From Spongiactinospora rosea (lineage in GTDB: Bacteria; Actinomycetota; Actinomycetes; Streptosporangiales; Streptosporangiaceae): DNA of 64,000 nt. The notes under the pieces were generated by a model, which saw only the letters and a program-made list of their open reading frames with translations, did not search any database and was not told the origin of the DNA. Every line of letters begins with the position of its first letter. Positions within the stretch are counted from its first letter, which is position 1. Of the stretch, positions 16,357 through 24,104 are shown one piece after another. The translations under genes and the position numbers were made by a program. The stretch spans positions 62,001 through 126,000 of the forward strand of contig NZ_QMEY01000015.1 in NCBI RefSeq assembly GCF_003315795.1. Direction: 5' to 3'.

Positions 16357-17501
16357 CCGACATGCGAGGGGCCGCTATTCGGCTCTCCAGTGTTACCAAA
16401 CGGTATTCGGAGCACCAGCCACCAGTAGTGAACGATGTCTGCCTGGAGATCGCCGCCGGTGAGTTCATCACGCTGCTCGGCCCCAGTGGTTCGGGCAAGT
16501 CGACCACGCTCAACATGATCGCCGGGTTCGAACAGCTCACCGCCGGGGACATCCTCATCGACGGCGTGAGCGTGGCGTCCCTGCCGCCGTACAAGCGCGG
16601 CCTCGGCATGGTCTTTCAGCACTATGCGCTGTTCCCGCACATGACGATCGCACAGAACGTCGCCTTTCCCCTCCAGCAGCGCAAGATGCGCAAGCGCGAC
16701 ATCCAGCGGCGCGTGGACGACGTGCTCGATCTTGTCGGTTTGGCACACCTGCGCGACAGGTTGCCCGGTCAGATCTCGGGTGGCCAGGCGCAGCGGGTGG
16801 CCCTGGCCCGCGCCGTCGTCTTCGAACCCCACGTGCTGCTCATGGATGAGCCGCTTGGCGCGCTGGACAAGAAGCTGCGGGAGCAACTACAGGGCGAGAT
16901 CGCCCGTATGCACCGCGAGCTGGGGATCACTTTCGTTTTCGTCACCCATGACCAGGAGGAGGCGCTTGCCCTGTCCGACCGCATCGCGGTCTTCGACCGC
17001 GGCCGGATCGAGCAGGTCGGCACCGCGCAGGAACTGTACGCACGCCCTGCTTCTCTGTTCGCCGCGGAGTTCCTGGGGGAGTCCAACGTGTTCCACGGGA
17101 TGATCACCGAACGGCGCGGACGCGTGTCCCTCGTCGGTGAAGGATTCGAGGTGCTGACGGATGGCGGCAGCGCGGGGCTCGTAGGCACGGCCGGCGTCGT
17201 CGTGGTGCGCCCGGAACGGATCCGTCTGACAGTCGGGGACGTCGCCGTCGAGCACGACGTCAACGCGATGACCGCCACCGTCACTCACATCGTTTACCAG
17301 GGTTCGTACCGCAAAGTGGCATTCCGGACCGACGCGGGTACGACGGGAAGCGCCCGCGAACCGGCCGGAGCGGAGTCCTCCGCCATCCCTGGTGACCGGG
17401 TGACGCTGTGCTGGCGAGTCGGCGACGGGGTGATCGTGCCCGCGCAGAGCGTGCCGGTGGTCGGCCTGCCCGGCGATGCGCTCGTCGAGTCCGCGTCATG
17501 A
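16353..17501 (+). CDS. ABC importer ATPase (PotA-like)
   Basis: 382 residues. Walker A GPSGSGKST at 43-51, signature ISGGQAQRVALARA, Walker B LLMDEPLGALD, switch His in VFVTHDQEEALALSD. The C-terminal third is a TOBE-type regulatory domain (VVVRPERIRLTVGD, THIVYQGSYRKVAFRTDAG), as in PotA/spermidine and related importers. It should power the importer formed by the three preceding genes. It overlaps the upstream permease by 4 bp and is followed, after about 105 bp, by the E1 genes, probably in the same operon. Confidence 0.93.
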   Translation: MTDMRGAAIRLSSVTKRYSEHQPPVVNDVCLEIAAGEFITLLGPSGSGKSTTLNMIAGFEQLTAGDILIDGVSVASLPPYKRGLGMVFQHYALFPHMTIAQNVAFPLQQRKMRKRDIQRRVDDVLDLVGLAHLRDRLPGQISGGQAQRVALARAVVFEPHVLLMDEPLGALDKKLREQLQGEIARMHRELGITFVFVTHDQEEALALSDRIAVFDRGRIEQVGTAQELYARPASLFAAEFLGESNVFHGMITERRGRVSLVGEGFEVLTDGGSAGLVGTAGVVVVRPERIRLTVGDVAVEHDVNAMTATVTHIVYQGSYRKVAFRTDAGTTGSAREPAGAESSAIPGDRVTLCWRVGDGVIVPAQSVPVVGLPGDALVESAS

Positions 17502-17606
17502 GCGACGACGGCTCGCTCCTGGCGGCCTCCGCACAAGGCATCCCGTTTCGGCGGCCTGGGTGTGGCTGCGACCGCACCGTTGGACAACCCAAGAAAGGCG
17601 GACGAC

Positions 17607-18569
17607 GTGTCCTCTCTCCCTAACGAAGCAGCACTGGCCGATCTGACGAACCTGTGGCGGATCCGATGCTTCGAAGAAGAAGTCACCCGGATGCGGATCG
17701 AGGAGCAGATCGTCGGTTCCGTCCATCTGTGCATCGGCCAGGAGGCCATACCGGTCGGCGCCTGTGCGGCGCTCGACCTGACCCGCGACGCCGTGTTCGC
17801 CACCTACCGCGGCCACGGCTGGGCGCTGGCCTGCGGCACCGACCCGGTAGCACTGTTCGCCGAACTCCTGGGCCGGGAGACCGGCACCAACGGCGGCCGG
17901 GCCGGCTCAGCGTACCTGTCAGATCCGGATCACGGGTTCTACGGCGAGAACTCGATCGTGGGAGCGGGCGCCCCCATCGCAATGGGCGCCGCGCTGGCTG
18001 CCAGATACGACGACTCCGGACGCGTCGCGCTCACCGTGTTCGGTGATGGAGCGATGAACCAGGGCGCGGTTCACGAGGCCATGAACATGGCCAGCGCCTT
18101 CGACCTGCCCGTCGTCTTCCTGGTCGAGAACAACCGCTATTCCGAGCTCACGCCGATCGCCGCGATGGTCCGCCGCGACGACCTCGCCTCACGGGCCGCC
18201 GCATACGGCATGCGGGCATCGCGAATCGACGGCAACGACGTCAACACCGTCCGAGAGACCATCTCCGAGGCGGTCGCCACCTGCAGGGTCGGCCAAGGGC
18301 CGGTACTCATCGAGGCTCTCACCCAGCGCCTGGTCGGCCACTACATCGGAGACGCACAGGTTTACCGGCCACACGATGAGGTGGAGCAAGCCAGGACCAA
18401 GGAGCCGATCATCGTCCTGTCCGCGGCCCTGCGCGCCGACGGCGTCCCTGAACACGAACTCGCCGGGATCGAGACCCGAGTCCGCGCCGAGATCGCCGCG
18501 GCCGCGACCGCGGCCCTGGCGGCGCCGCCGGCCGACCCCACCGCTGTGAAGGAGCACCTCTATGGGTGA
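17607..18569 (+). CDS. Thiamine-dependent 2-oxo acid/acetoin dehydrogenase E1 alpha subunit
   Basis: 320 residues. The TPP-binding motif is present as GDGAMNQGAVHEAMNMASAFDLPVVFLVENNRY (GDG, about 25 residues, then NN). RGHGWALACG and GRAGSAYLSD are typical of E1 alpha. It decarboxylates a 2-oxo acid (or cleaves acetoin) on thiamine diphosphate together with the beta subunit encoded next. I chose GTG 17607 with AGAAAGGCGG upstream; a GTG 15 codons earlier (17562) is an alternative. No E2 or E3 gene is nearby, so it must share those with another complex or act as a decarboxylase. Confidence 0.88.
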   Translation: MSSLPNEAALADLTNLWRIRCFEEEVTRMRIEEQIVGSVHLCIGQEAIPVGACAALDLTRDAVFATYRGHGWALACGTDPVALFAELLGRETGTNGGRAGSAYLSDPDHGFYGENSIVGAGAPIAMGAALAARYDDSGRVALTVFGDGAMNQGAVHEAMNMASAFDLPVVFLVENNRYSELTPIAAMVRRDDLASRAAAYGMRASRIDGNDVNTVRETISEAVATCRVGQGPVLIEALTQRLVGHYIGDAQVYRPHDEVEQARTKEPIIVLSAALRADGVPEHELAGIETRVRAEIAAAATAALAAPPADPTAVKEHLYG

Positions 18570-19545
18570 GATCACCTATGCCCAGGCCATCAACGCCGCA
18601 CTGCGTCGCGCTCTGGCAGAAGACCCCAAAATCCTGCTGTTCGGCGAGGACGTCGCCCTCCCAGGAGGCGTCCACGGAGTGACCCGCCGCCTGCGCCGGG
18701 AGTTCGGCGACCGGGTTTTCGACACACCGATTTCCGAGTCCGCCATCCTTGGCGGAGCCGTGGGCGCCGCCATGATGGGACTGCGTCCCATCGTCGAGAT
18801 CATGTGGGCGGACTTCGCTTTCGTCGCGTTCGACCAGTTGATCAACCAGGCGGCCAATGTCCGTTACGTCTCCCGCGGCCGCCTGAAGGCGCCGATGACC
18901 ATCCGCACCCAACAAGGCGCGACCCCCGGCTCCTGCGCCCAGCACTCCCAGTGCGTGGAGGCGTTGATCGCGCACATCCCGGGCCTGCGGGTATGCCTGC
19001 CCGCCACCCCGCAGGACGCCCACGACCTGCTACTGGCCGCGATCGAGTGCGACGATCCCGTCGTCGTCATCGAGAGCCGGGCGCTCTATCACTCGCTGAA
19101 GGACACGGTGGACCTCGACGCACCCCGGTCGCCGATCGGCGGCGCGCGCATCGTCCGCCCGGGCTCCGACATCTCCGTAGTGACCTGGGGGCCTATGCTG
19201 CACACCGTTCTGGAGGCCGCCCATGCCCTGGAAGACGACGGCATCGACATCGAGGTGATCGACGCCCGCTGGCTCAATCCCTTCGACATCGACACCGTAT
19301 GTGAGAGCGTCTCCCGTACCGGCCGGCTGGCCGTGGTCCACGAGGCGAATCTCACCGGCGGGTTCGGCGCGGAGATCGTCGCCCGCGTCGTCGAGCGTGG
19401 CGTCCCGCTGTCGGCGCCGCCGCTGCGTGTCGCGACCGATGACCTGCGGATCCCCGCCGCGCCTGGGCTGCAGAGGGCCGCGATCCCCGGCGCTGACCTG
19501 GTGGCCGACCGGCTGCTGTCGGTGTTGAAGCCCGGGAACGACTGA
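18562..19545 (+). CDS. Thiamine-dependent 2-oxo acid/acetoin dehydrogenase E1 beta subunit
   Basis: 327 residues with the transketolase-like pyrimidine domain (residues 1-175: EDPKILLFGEDVALPGGVHGVT, FDTPISESAILGGAVGAAMMG, RPIVEIMWADFAFVAFDQLINQAA) and C-terminal transketolase domain (ISVVTWGPMLHTVLEAAHAL, IEVIDARWLNPFDIDTVCESV). The Glu of ISESAI is the thiamine-activating residue position. It overlaps the alpha gene by 8 bp, and the next SDR gene begins in its stop codon, a tight operon. Confidence 0.9.
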   Translation: MGEITYAQAINAALRRALAEDPKILLFGEDVALPGGVHGVTRRLRREFGDRVFDTPISESAILGGAVGAAMMGLRPIVEIMWADFAFVAFDQLINQAANVRYVSRGRLKAPMTIRTQQGATPGSCAQHSQCVEALIAHIPGLRVCLPATPQDAHDLLLAAIECDDPVVVIESRALYHSLKDTVDLDAPRSPIGGARIVRPGSDISVVTWGPMLHTVLEAAHALEDDGIDIEVIDARWLNPFDIDTVCESVSRTGRLAVVHEANLTGGFGAEIVARVVERGVPLSAPPLRVATDDLRIPAAPGLQRAAIPGADLVADRLLSVLKPGND

Positions 19546-20339
19546 TGGACGGCCGTGCACGGGTGGCCGTCGTCACCGGCGGCGCCAACGGCATCGGTCT
19601 GGCCTGCGCACAACGGCTCTCCGGTGACGGCTTCCGCGTCGTCGTGGCCGACGTTGATGCCGATGCCGGGCCCCAGGTGACCGCGAAAGTGGCGGGTGCC
19701 GAGTTCGTGCCCTGCGACGTGCGATCGCCCACGGATGTCCAGCGGGTCGTCGACAGAGCCCTGGAGATCGGCCAGGGGCGGCTCCATGCTTTGGTGAACA
19801 ACGCGGGCCAGACCGCCCGCGTCCGCTTCGCCGACTGCGACGAGGCGACGTGGCAGCGACTCCACGATGTCAATCTCCGCAGCTTCTTCTCCTTCACCCA
19901 GGCCTGTCTGGAGGGGCTGAGCGCCGGACACGGTGCTGTGGTGAGCGTGGCCTCCGTGGCCGGCCTCGTCGGCGCGGAGGATCTGTCCGTCTACAGTGCC
20001 ACCAAGGCCGCGATCATCGCTTTGACCAGGTCGCTCGCCCTGGAACTCGGCCACGTCATCCGCTTCAATGCCGTCTGCCCGGGGCAGATCGCCACGAGGA
20101 TGATGGCCAGAGTGCAGGCCGACGCCGACCTGCGCGCAGCCGTGACAGCGCAGATCCCCGCAGGCCGGCTCGGCCGGCCCGAAGAGGTCGCCAACGTGAT
20201 CGCCTGGCTGCTCGGCGACGAGGCGAGCTACGTGAACGGCGTGGCGATCCCGGTAGACGGCGGAGAGAGCGCCGGTTTCCTCCAGCCGAAGTCGTCCGGC
20301 ACGGCCGGCGAGCGAGTCAGTCCCGGCAAGGCACCGTGA
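19545..20339 (+). CDS. Short-chain dehydrogenase/reductase
   Basis: 264 residues of the classical SDR family. The cofactor motif TGGANGIG is at 11-18, with an acidic D after strand 2 (VVVADVD) favouring NAD(H). NNAG is at 85-88, and the catalytic Y150 and K154 are in YSATK. NAVCPGQIATRMM and the C-terminal VNGVAIPVDGGESAGF are typical. It would oxidise a hydroxyl or reduce a carbonyl of the pathway intermediate. The start overlaps the E1 beta stop. The 3' end overlaps the convergent iclR gene by 23 bp. Confidence 0.9.
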   Translation: MDGRARVAVVTGGANGIGLACAQRLSGDGFRVVVADVDADAGPQVTAKVAGAEFVPCDVRSPTDVQRVVDRALEIGQGRLHALVNNAGQTARVRFADCDEATWQRLHDVNLRSFFSFTQACLEGLSAGHGAVVSVASVAGLVGAEDLSVYSATKAAIIALTRSLALELGHVIRFNAVCPGQIATRMMARVQADADLRAAVTAQIPAGRLGRPEEVANVIAWLLGDEASYVNGVAIPVDGGESAGFLQPKSSGTAGERVSPGKAP

Positions 20340-21138
20340 GGCGATGAGTGCGCAGGAGGTTCGTCGCGATCGCGGCGGCCTCCTGCACCGCGGCGACCAG
20401 TTCACGCTGCGAGCTCCTGAACCTCGTCACGGGCACCGAGACTGTGTATGAGCCGGCGGGAGCGCCGTCGTGATCGAAGTAAGCGGCCGACGCGCAGCAG
20501 ATGCCGTCGCTGAACTCCTCCAAGTCGAGGGCGTAGCCCTGCCGGCGGACATTACTCAGCTCCACCGTCAAGCTGTCGGCGTCGCAGTGGGTGTGGGTGG
20601 TCAGCCGTCGGAGTTCGACCCCGCGAAACATGATGTCGATCTGCTCATGCGGCAGATGGGCGAGCACCGCTTTGCAGGAGGCCCGAGCGTGCATGTCGCC
20701 GGTGTAGCCCACGTCGAGCCCGCGCACGCTGAGCGCCTGCTCGCCGGTGATGAACTGCAAGAGTGTGATGACGCCATGGTGCCACCCACTGACATAGGAG
20801 GTTTCCCGCGTCCGGCTGTGCAGCCGTGACAGGACTGCGAACAGCTCGGGCAGTGGCTCGAACCGCGCACGCAACTGCCGTCCCAGCGAGGCGCCCTGCG
20901 CACCGATGTCAACTCTTCCACCAGGCAGCCGTACGATGTAACCCGCCGTCTTAAGCGTCCTCAAGATGTGGTAGCAGCGGCCCAGACTGAGGTCGAGGTG
21001 CCGACTGAGGCTCTTGGCCGTGGCCCCGCCGCGCATATCCGCGACCGCCTGCAACACATCGAGTCCACGTACCAAGGTCTGCAGGACGCCATTCTCGTCG
21101 TCCTCGGTGGCTGTACTCGATACGACTGGGTCGGTCAT
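20317..21138 (-). CDS. IclR-family transcriptional regulator
   Basis: 273 residues. An N-terminal winged HTH (LVRGLDVLQAVADMRGGATAKSLSRHLDLSLGRCYHILRTLKTAGYIVRLPGGRVDIG) is followed by an IclR effector-binding domain (ETSYVSGWHHGVITLLQFI, VGYTGDMHARASCKAVLAHLPHEQ, DLEEFSDGICCASAAYFDHDG). The ATG (MTDPVVSS) has GGGAG upstream. It is placed between the importer/E1/SDR operon and the aminotransferase operon, and a shared 17-bp dyad lies in front of both, so it probably controls the whole island. A separate 12-bp inverted repeat (21163-21198) sits in its own leader. Confidence 0.92.
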   Translation of the reverse strand: MTDPVVSSTATEDDENGVLQTLVRGLDVLQAVADMRGGATAKSLSRHLDLSLGRCYHILRTLKTAGYIVRLPGGRVDIGAQGASLGRQLRARFEPLPELFAVLSRLHSRTRETSYVSGWHHGVITLLQFITGEQALSVRGLDVGYTGDMHARASCKAVLAHLPHEQIDIMFRGVELRRLTTHTHCDADSLTVELSNVRRQGYALDLEEFSDGICCASAAYFDHDGAPAGSYTVSVPVTRFRSSQRELVAAVQEAAAIATNLLRTHRLTVPCRD

Positions 21139-21162
21139 GAATGCGCTCCCAGAGAAGGCCGG

Positions 21163-21198
21163 CCCATAGAGGGCGCCGCCAGGTGTGCCCTCTATGGG
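21163..21198. promoter_or_regulatory. 12-bp perfect inverted repeat upstream of iclR
   Basis: CCCATAGAGGGC at 21163-21174 and GCCCTCTATGGG at 21187-21198, separated by 12 bp, 25-60 bp upstream of the iclR start codon. It differs in sequence from the 17-bp dyads, so it could be an autoregulatory site of another type or a leader-mRNA hairpin. A related partial copy (GGCCCCTATGG) lies near 21218-21228. Confidence 0.6.
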
Positions 21199-21278
21199 AA
21201 GGGCCGCCACCATGGTCGGCCCCTATGGTCACACGCTAAGCCGCAGGCCAGGTACACCTTAGGACTGTCGATCCGATT

Positions 21279-21295
21279 TTTCGACTATAGCGAAA
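21279..21295. promoter_or_regulatory. Putative IclR operator, copy B
   Basis: TTTCGACTATAGCGAAA, 17 bp, in the iclR/aminotransferase divergent gap. It is 15/17 identical to copy A at 13359-13375 read on the opposite strand. It lies 95 bp upstream of the aminotransferase start, with A+T-rich flanks (GATTTTTCG). Confidence 0.7.
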
Positions 21296-21390
21296 AGACT
21301 CGCCACCAACTGGGGCTGGTGCCCACAAAAGGGTCATGCTGCGAAGCACCTGACAGGTGTCGCAGCCATCATCCAGACAAGAAGGATCAC

Positions 21391-22494
21391 ATGCTCACCT
21401 CGGAGCAGTTTCGCGCACACTTTCCCGCGTTGCAGCGCCATGTCTGGCTGGACACACCAGCCAGCCCGCCGGCAGCGCTCGGTGTCGTGCGAGCGCTGCA
21501 GTCCGCCATGGACGCGTGGCTGTACGGGGAGTTCGACTGGACGGAGTGGGACCGCGCACCCGCCGCGAGCAAAAGCTCCATCGCCCGGCTGCTGGGCATC
21601 CCCGAGGAGCAGATCGCCCTCATGGGCTCAGTCGCCGAAGCAGCCGCGACCGTGGCCAAGTCACTGCCGCCCGGCCGGATCATCGTGCCCGCCCAAGAGT
21701 TCCGCAGCAACCTCTTTCCCTGGCAGCAGTTGGAGCGGACCGGCCACGAGATAGTCCTGATACCGGCCCGGGACGGCCACACCCGAACCGAGGACATCGT
21801 GGCCTCTCTCGACACGCGCACCGTCCTGCTCGCCATCAGCGATGTGCTGTCGATCGACGGCCACCGAGCCGACCTCATGGCGCTGCGCCAGGCCACGAAC
21901 GATGTGGGCGCCCGCCTGTTCGTCGATGCGACCCAGTCACTTGGTGCCCTCCATCTCGACATGGGCAAGATACGCCCCGACTACCTCGCAGTACACGGCT
22001 ACAAATGGATGCTGTGCCCCCGCGGCACCGCCTGGCTGGCGACCACGCCGGAGCTGACCGAGGAACTCATCCCCCTGCTGCCGAGCTGGAAGTCGACCGA
22101 CCCACCACATCGATACTTCGGCGGACCGTTCGTCCCCGCCCGCGGCGCCGCCCGCTGTGACACCTCGCCGTCCTGGCTGTCCTGGATCGGCGCCCTGCCC
22201 GCGCTCGACCTCCTGCTCGACCTCGACGCCGAGCAGGTCGAACGGCACTGTATACAGCTCGCCACCGACTTTCGCGCCCGCGCGATCGACATCGGCGCCG
22301 CCGTCGGCAGCGGCCAGAGCCACATCGCCGTGGTGCGCGTGACCGATCCAGCCGCGGTCAGCGCCCAACTGGCACGAGACGGTGTACGGGCGACCTTGCT
22401 CGGCGACCGACTCCGAGTCGGCTTCCACTACTTCAACAACAACTCCGATGTCGAGAGGGCCGCGAGCGCCCTGCGAGGTGAATCCACACTGTGA
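21391..22494 (+). CDS. Class V aminotransferase-fold PLP enzyme
   Basis: 367 residues. Fold-type I landmarks: LIDGHRADLM-like loop (SIDGHRADLMALRQA), RLFVDATQSLGALHLDM (PLP-ring Asp), and the lysine of VHGYKWMLCPRG (Schiff-base Lys) about 30 residues later. The C-terminal domain ends RVGFHYFNNNSDVERAASAL, common to class V enzymes (kynureninase, selenocysteine lyase, isopenicillin N epimerase type). The reaction could be transamination, lyase or epimerase chemistry. RBS GAAGG precedes the ATG. Its stop overlaps the M24 gene start (GTGATG), so translation is coupled. Confidence 0.85.
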   Translation: MLTSEQFRAHFPALQRHVWLDTPASPPAALGVVRALQSAMDAWLYGEFDWTEWDRAPAASKSSIARLLGIPEEQIALMGSVAEAAATVAKSLPPGRIIVPAQEFRSNLFPWQQLERTGHEIVLIPARDGHTRTEDIVASLDTRTVLLAISDVLSIDGHRADLMALRQATNDVGARLFVDATQSLGALHLDMGKIRPDYLAVHGYKWMLCPRGTAWLATTPELTEELIPLLPSWKSTDPPHRYFGGPFVPARGAARCDTSPSWLSWIGALPALDLLLDLDAEQVERHCIQLATDFRARAIDIGAAVGSGQSHIAVVRVTDPAAVSAQLARDGVRATLLGDRLRVGFHYFNNNSDVERAASALRGESTL

Positions 22495-23600
22495 TGAGGT
22501 TCCCTGCTCCCACCGAATCCCTCAAAGACACCATCGCCATGGCGGCGGCCACCCGGCGCGCCCACCTGCGCGACCACCTCGCCCGACTGGGCTTGCCTGG
22601 AGCCCTGGTGTACTCCCGCCGACGGTCGGCCGTCACGTGGCTGACCGGATACGCGCCAGGATTCATCTCCAACAGCGCGGCACTGTGGATGCCCACCGCA
22701 GCTGAGCCCGTGCTGGGCGTGGAATTCCCCTTCGAGGTGGAGCGCGCCCACCACAGCGGGCTGCACACGGTCCCCATGTCCTCGCCGCTCGACCTGATCC
22801 CGGCCGACGTCGAAAGGATCGGCCTGCTGGCCGGCGACCTCGTCATCGACGAGAGAACCCCCGCCCTGCTCGAAGGGCTGAGGAGCCGGAACATCGACCC
22901 TGTCGACCTAGTCGCGTGGGCCACAGAAACACGCGAGCTCAAGACCGGTCCCGAACGCGAGCTCCTCACACATGCCGCACACATCGGCGACCTGGCGCTA
23001 CGCGCCGCAGGAGACGTGGCAGTTCCCGGCATAAGCGACTACGAGATCGCCGCACGGGTCGAGGCGGCGGCCCGCGCCGCAGGGGCGCTGCGCTGCCTGT
23101 GCCTGGTCGGCATCGGAGACGGCGCGGTGATCACCGAGGCGACCGGCGCCGTGGTGGCTCCAGGCCAGTCGGTCGGCCTGGAGGTCAGCCTGTACGCCGC
23201 GGGTGCGTTCATGCACGTCAACACCACCCTTCCCCCCGCCCCGTCACGCCCTGCGGATCACCGGGCAATCGCCGCGTGCCGGGCGGCACGGACGGCGCTG
23301 ATCGACGCGCTGAGCCCCGGCAACACCGTGGACGCGGTCGTCACGGCCGGCGACACCATCTTGGCCGAACATGGGCTACTAGCATGCAAGGAATACGACT
23401 TCGGCCACGGCCTGGGCTGCGACACCCCCGAGCATCCACGCCTGCTCTACGGCACAGGCCGGACCGTCACCGCGGGTGCCGTAGTCGCCGTCCACGTAGC
23501 AGTGCGTCGTCCTGGCGGGGAGACCGCGATGATCGGCGGCCCCGTCTTCATCACCGAGGACGGAGCACGCGAACTCTGTCCGGGCGCGGTCTGGACATGA
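22494..23600 (+). CDS. Creatinase/ectoine-hydrolase-like M24 'pita-bread' protein with metal ligands missing
   Basis: 368 residues. Residues 1-135 form the creatinase_N domain (RAHLRDHLARLGLPGALVYSRRRSAVTWLTGY); 140-368 form the M24 fold. In metallo-aminopeptidases the five ligands are D, D, H, E, E. Here the first segment is VGLEVSLYAAGAFMHVNTT (no Asp pair), the His of FGHGLG is kept, and the two Glu positions are His and Gly (VAVHVAVRRPG; AMIGGPVFITEDG). Non-metal members of this fold (creatinase, ectoine hydrolase) hydrolyse C-N bonds in small molecules, so a small-molecule hydrolase is more likely than a peptidase. A GTG one codon earlier (22491) is an alternative start. Confidence 0.8.
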   Translation: MRFPAPTESLKDTIAMAAATRRAHLRDHLARLGLPGALVYSRRRSAVTWLTGYAPGFISNSAALWMPTAAEPVLGVEFPFEVERAHHSGLHTVPMSSPLDLIPADVERIGLLAGDLVIDERTPALLEGLRSRNIDPVDLVAWATETRELKTGPERELLTHAAHIGDLALRAAGDVAVPGISDYEIAARVEAAARAAGALRCLCLVGIGDGAVITEATGAVVAPGQSVGLEVSLYAAGAFMHVNTTLPPAPSRPADHRAIAACRAARTALIDALSPGNTVDAVVTAGDTILAEHGLLACKEYDFGHGLGCDTPEHPRLLYGTGRTVTAGAVVAVHVAVRRPGGETAMIGGPVFITEDGARELCPGAVWT

Positions 23601-23648
23601 AGCGTTACCCCTCCGTGCAAGTACCGTACGTCATCAGATGAGGTGATC

Positions 23649-24104
23649 ATGTTGTCAAGGCGCTGGACTCCGGTGGCCATGCCCGCACCTGTCGGCCGAT
23701 ACAGCCATCTGGCCGAGGTGCCCGAGGGCTACACGCTGGTTTTCGTATCAGGGCAGGTGGGGAATCTCCGGGACGGCTCGCTCGCAGGCCCGGATGCACT
23801 GTCCCAGACTCGCCAGGTGTTCGCCAACCTGCAGGCCGCATTCGAGGAACTGGGGGCGACACCGCGCGATCTGGTCAAACTGTTGACCTTCGTGGCCGGC
23901 ACCGACCACCTGCCCGGCTTCTACGCCGCCCGGGAGGAGGTCTTCGCGGATTGGTATCCCGATGGCGACGTCCCGGCGCACTCTCTCGCCGTCGTCTCCG
24001 CGCTTGCCTCCCCGGAGCTCACCGTAGAAGTCGAGGCCGTCGTCGCGTTGCGGAACGGTAGCACGCGATCCGCCGCCGAGAGAGGCGACGAATCTGCTGT
24101 ATGA
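23649..24104 (+). CDS. RidA/YjgF-family enamine-imine deaminase
   Basis: 151 residues. The core matches RidA: YSHLAEVPEGYTLVFVSGQVG near the N-terminus, SQTRQVFANLQAAFEELGATPRDLVKLLTFV, and PAHSLAVVSALASPELTVEVEAVVAL (the family usually has an R near P-x-R-x; here the segment is GDVPAHS, so the substrate-anchoring Arg may be replaced). RidA proteins release ammonia from reactive enamines made by PLP enzymes. The placement after a PLP enzyme fits this role. A GTG at 23643 is an alternative start; GAGG precedes the ATG. Last gene of the island. Confidence 0.88.
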   Translation: MLSRRWTPVAMPAPVGRYSHLAEVPEGYTLVFVSGQVGNLRDGSLAGPDALSQTRQVFANLQAAFEELGATPRDLVKLLTFVAGTDHLPGFYAAREEVFADWYPDGDVPAHSLAVVSALASPELTVEVEAVVALRNGSTRSAAERGDESAV

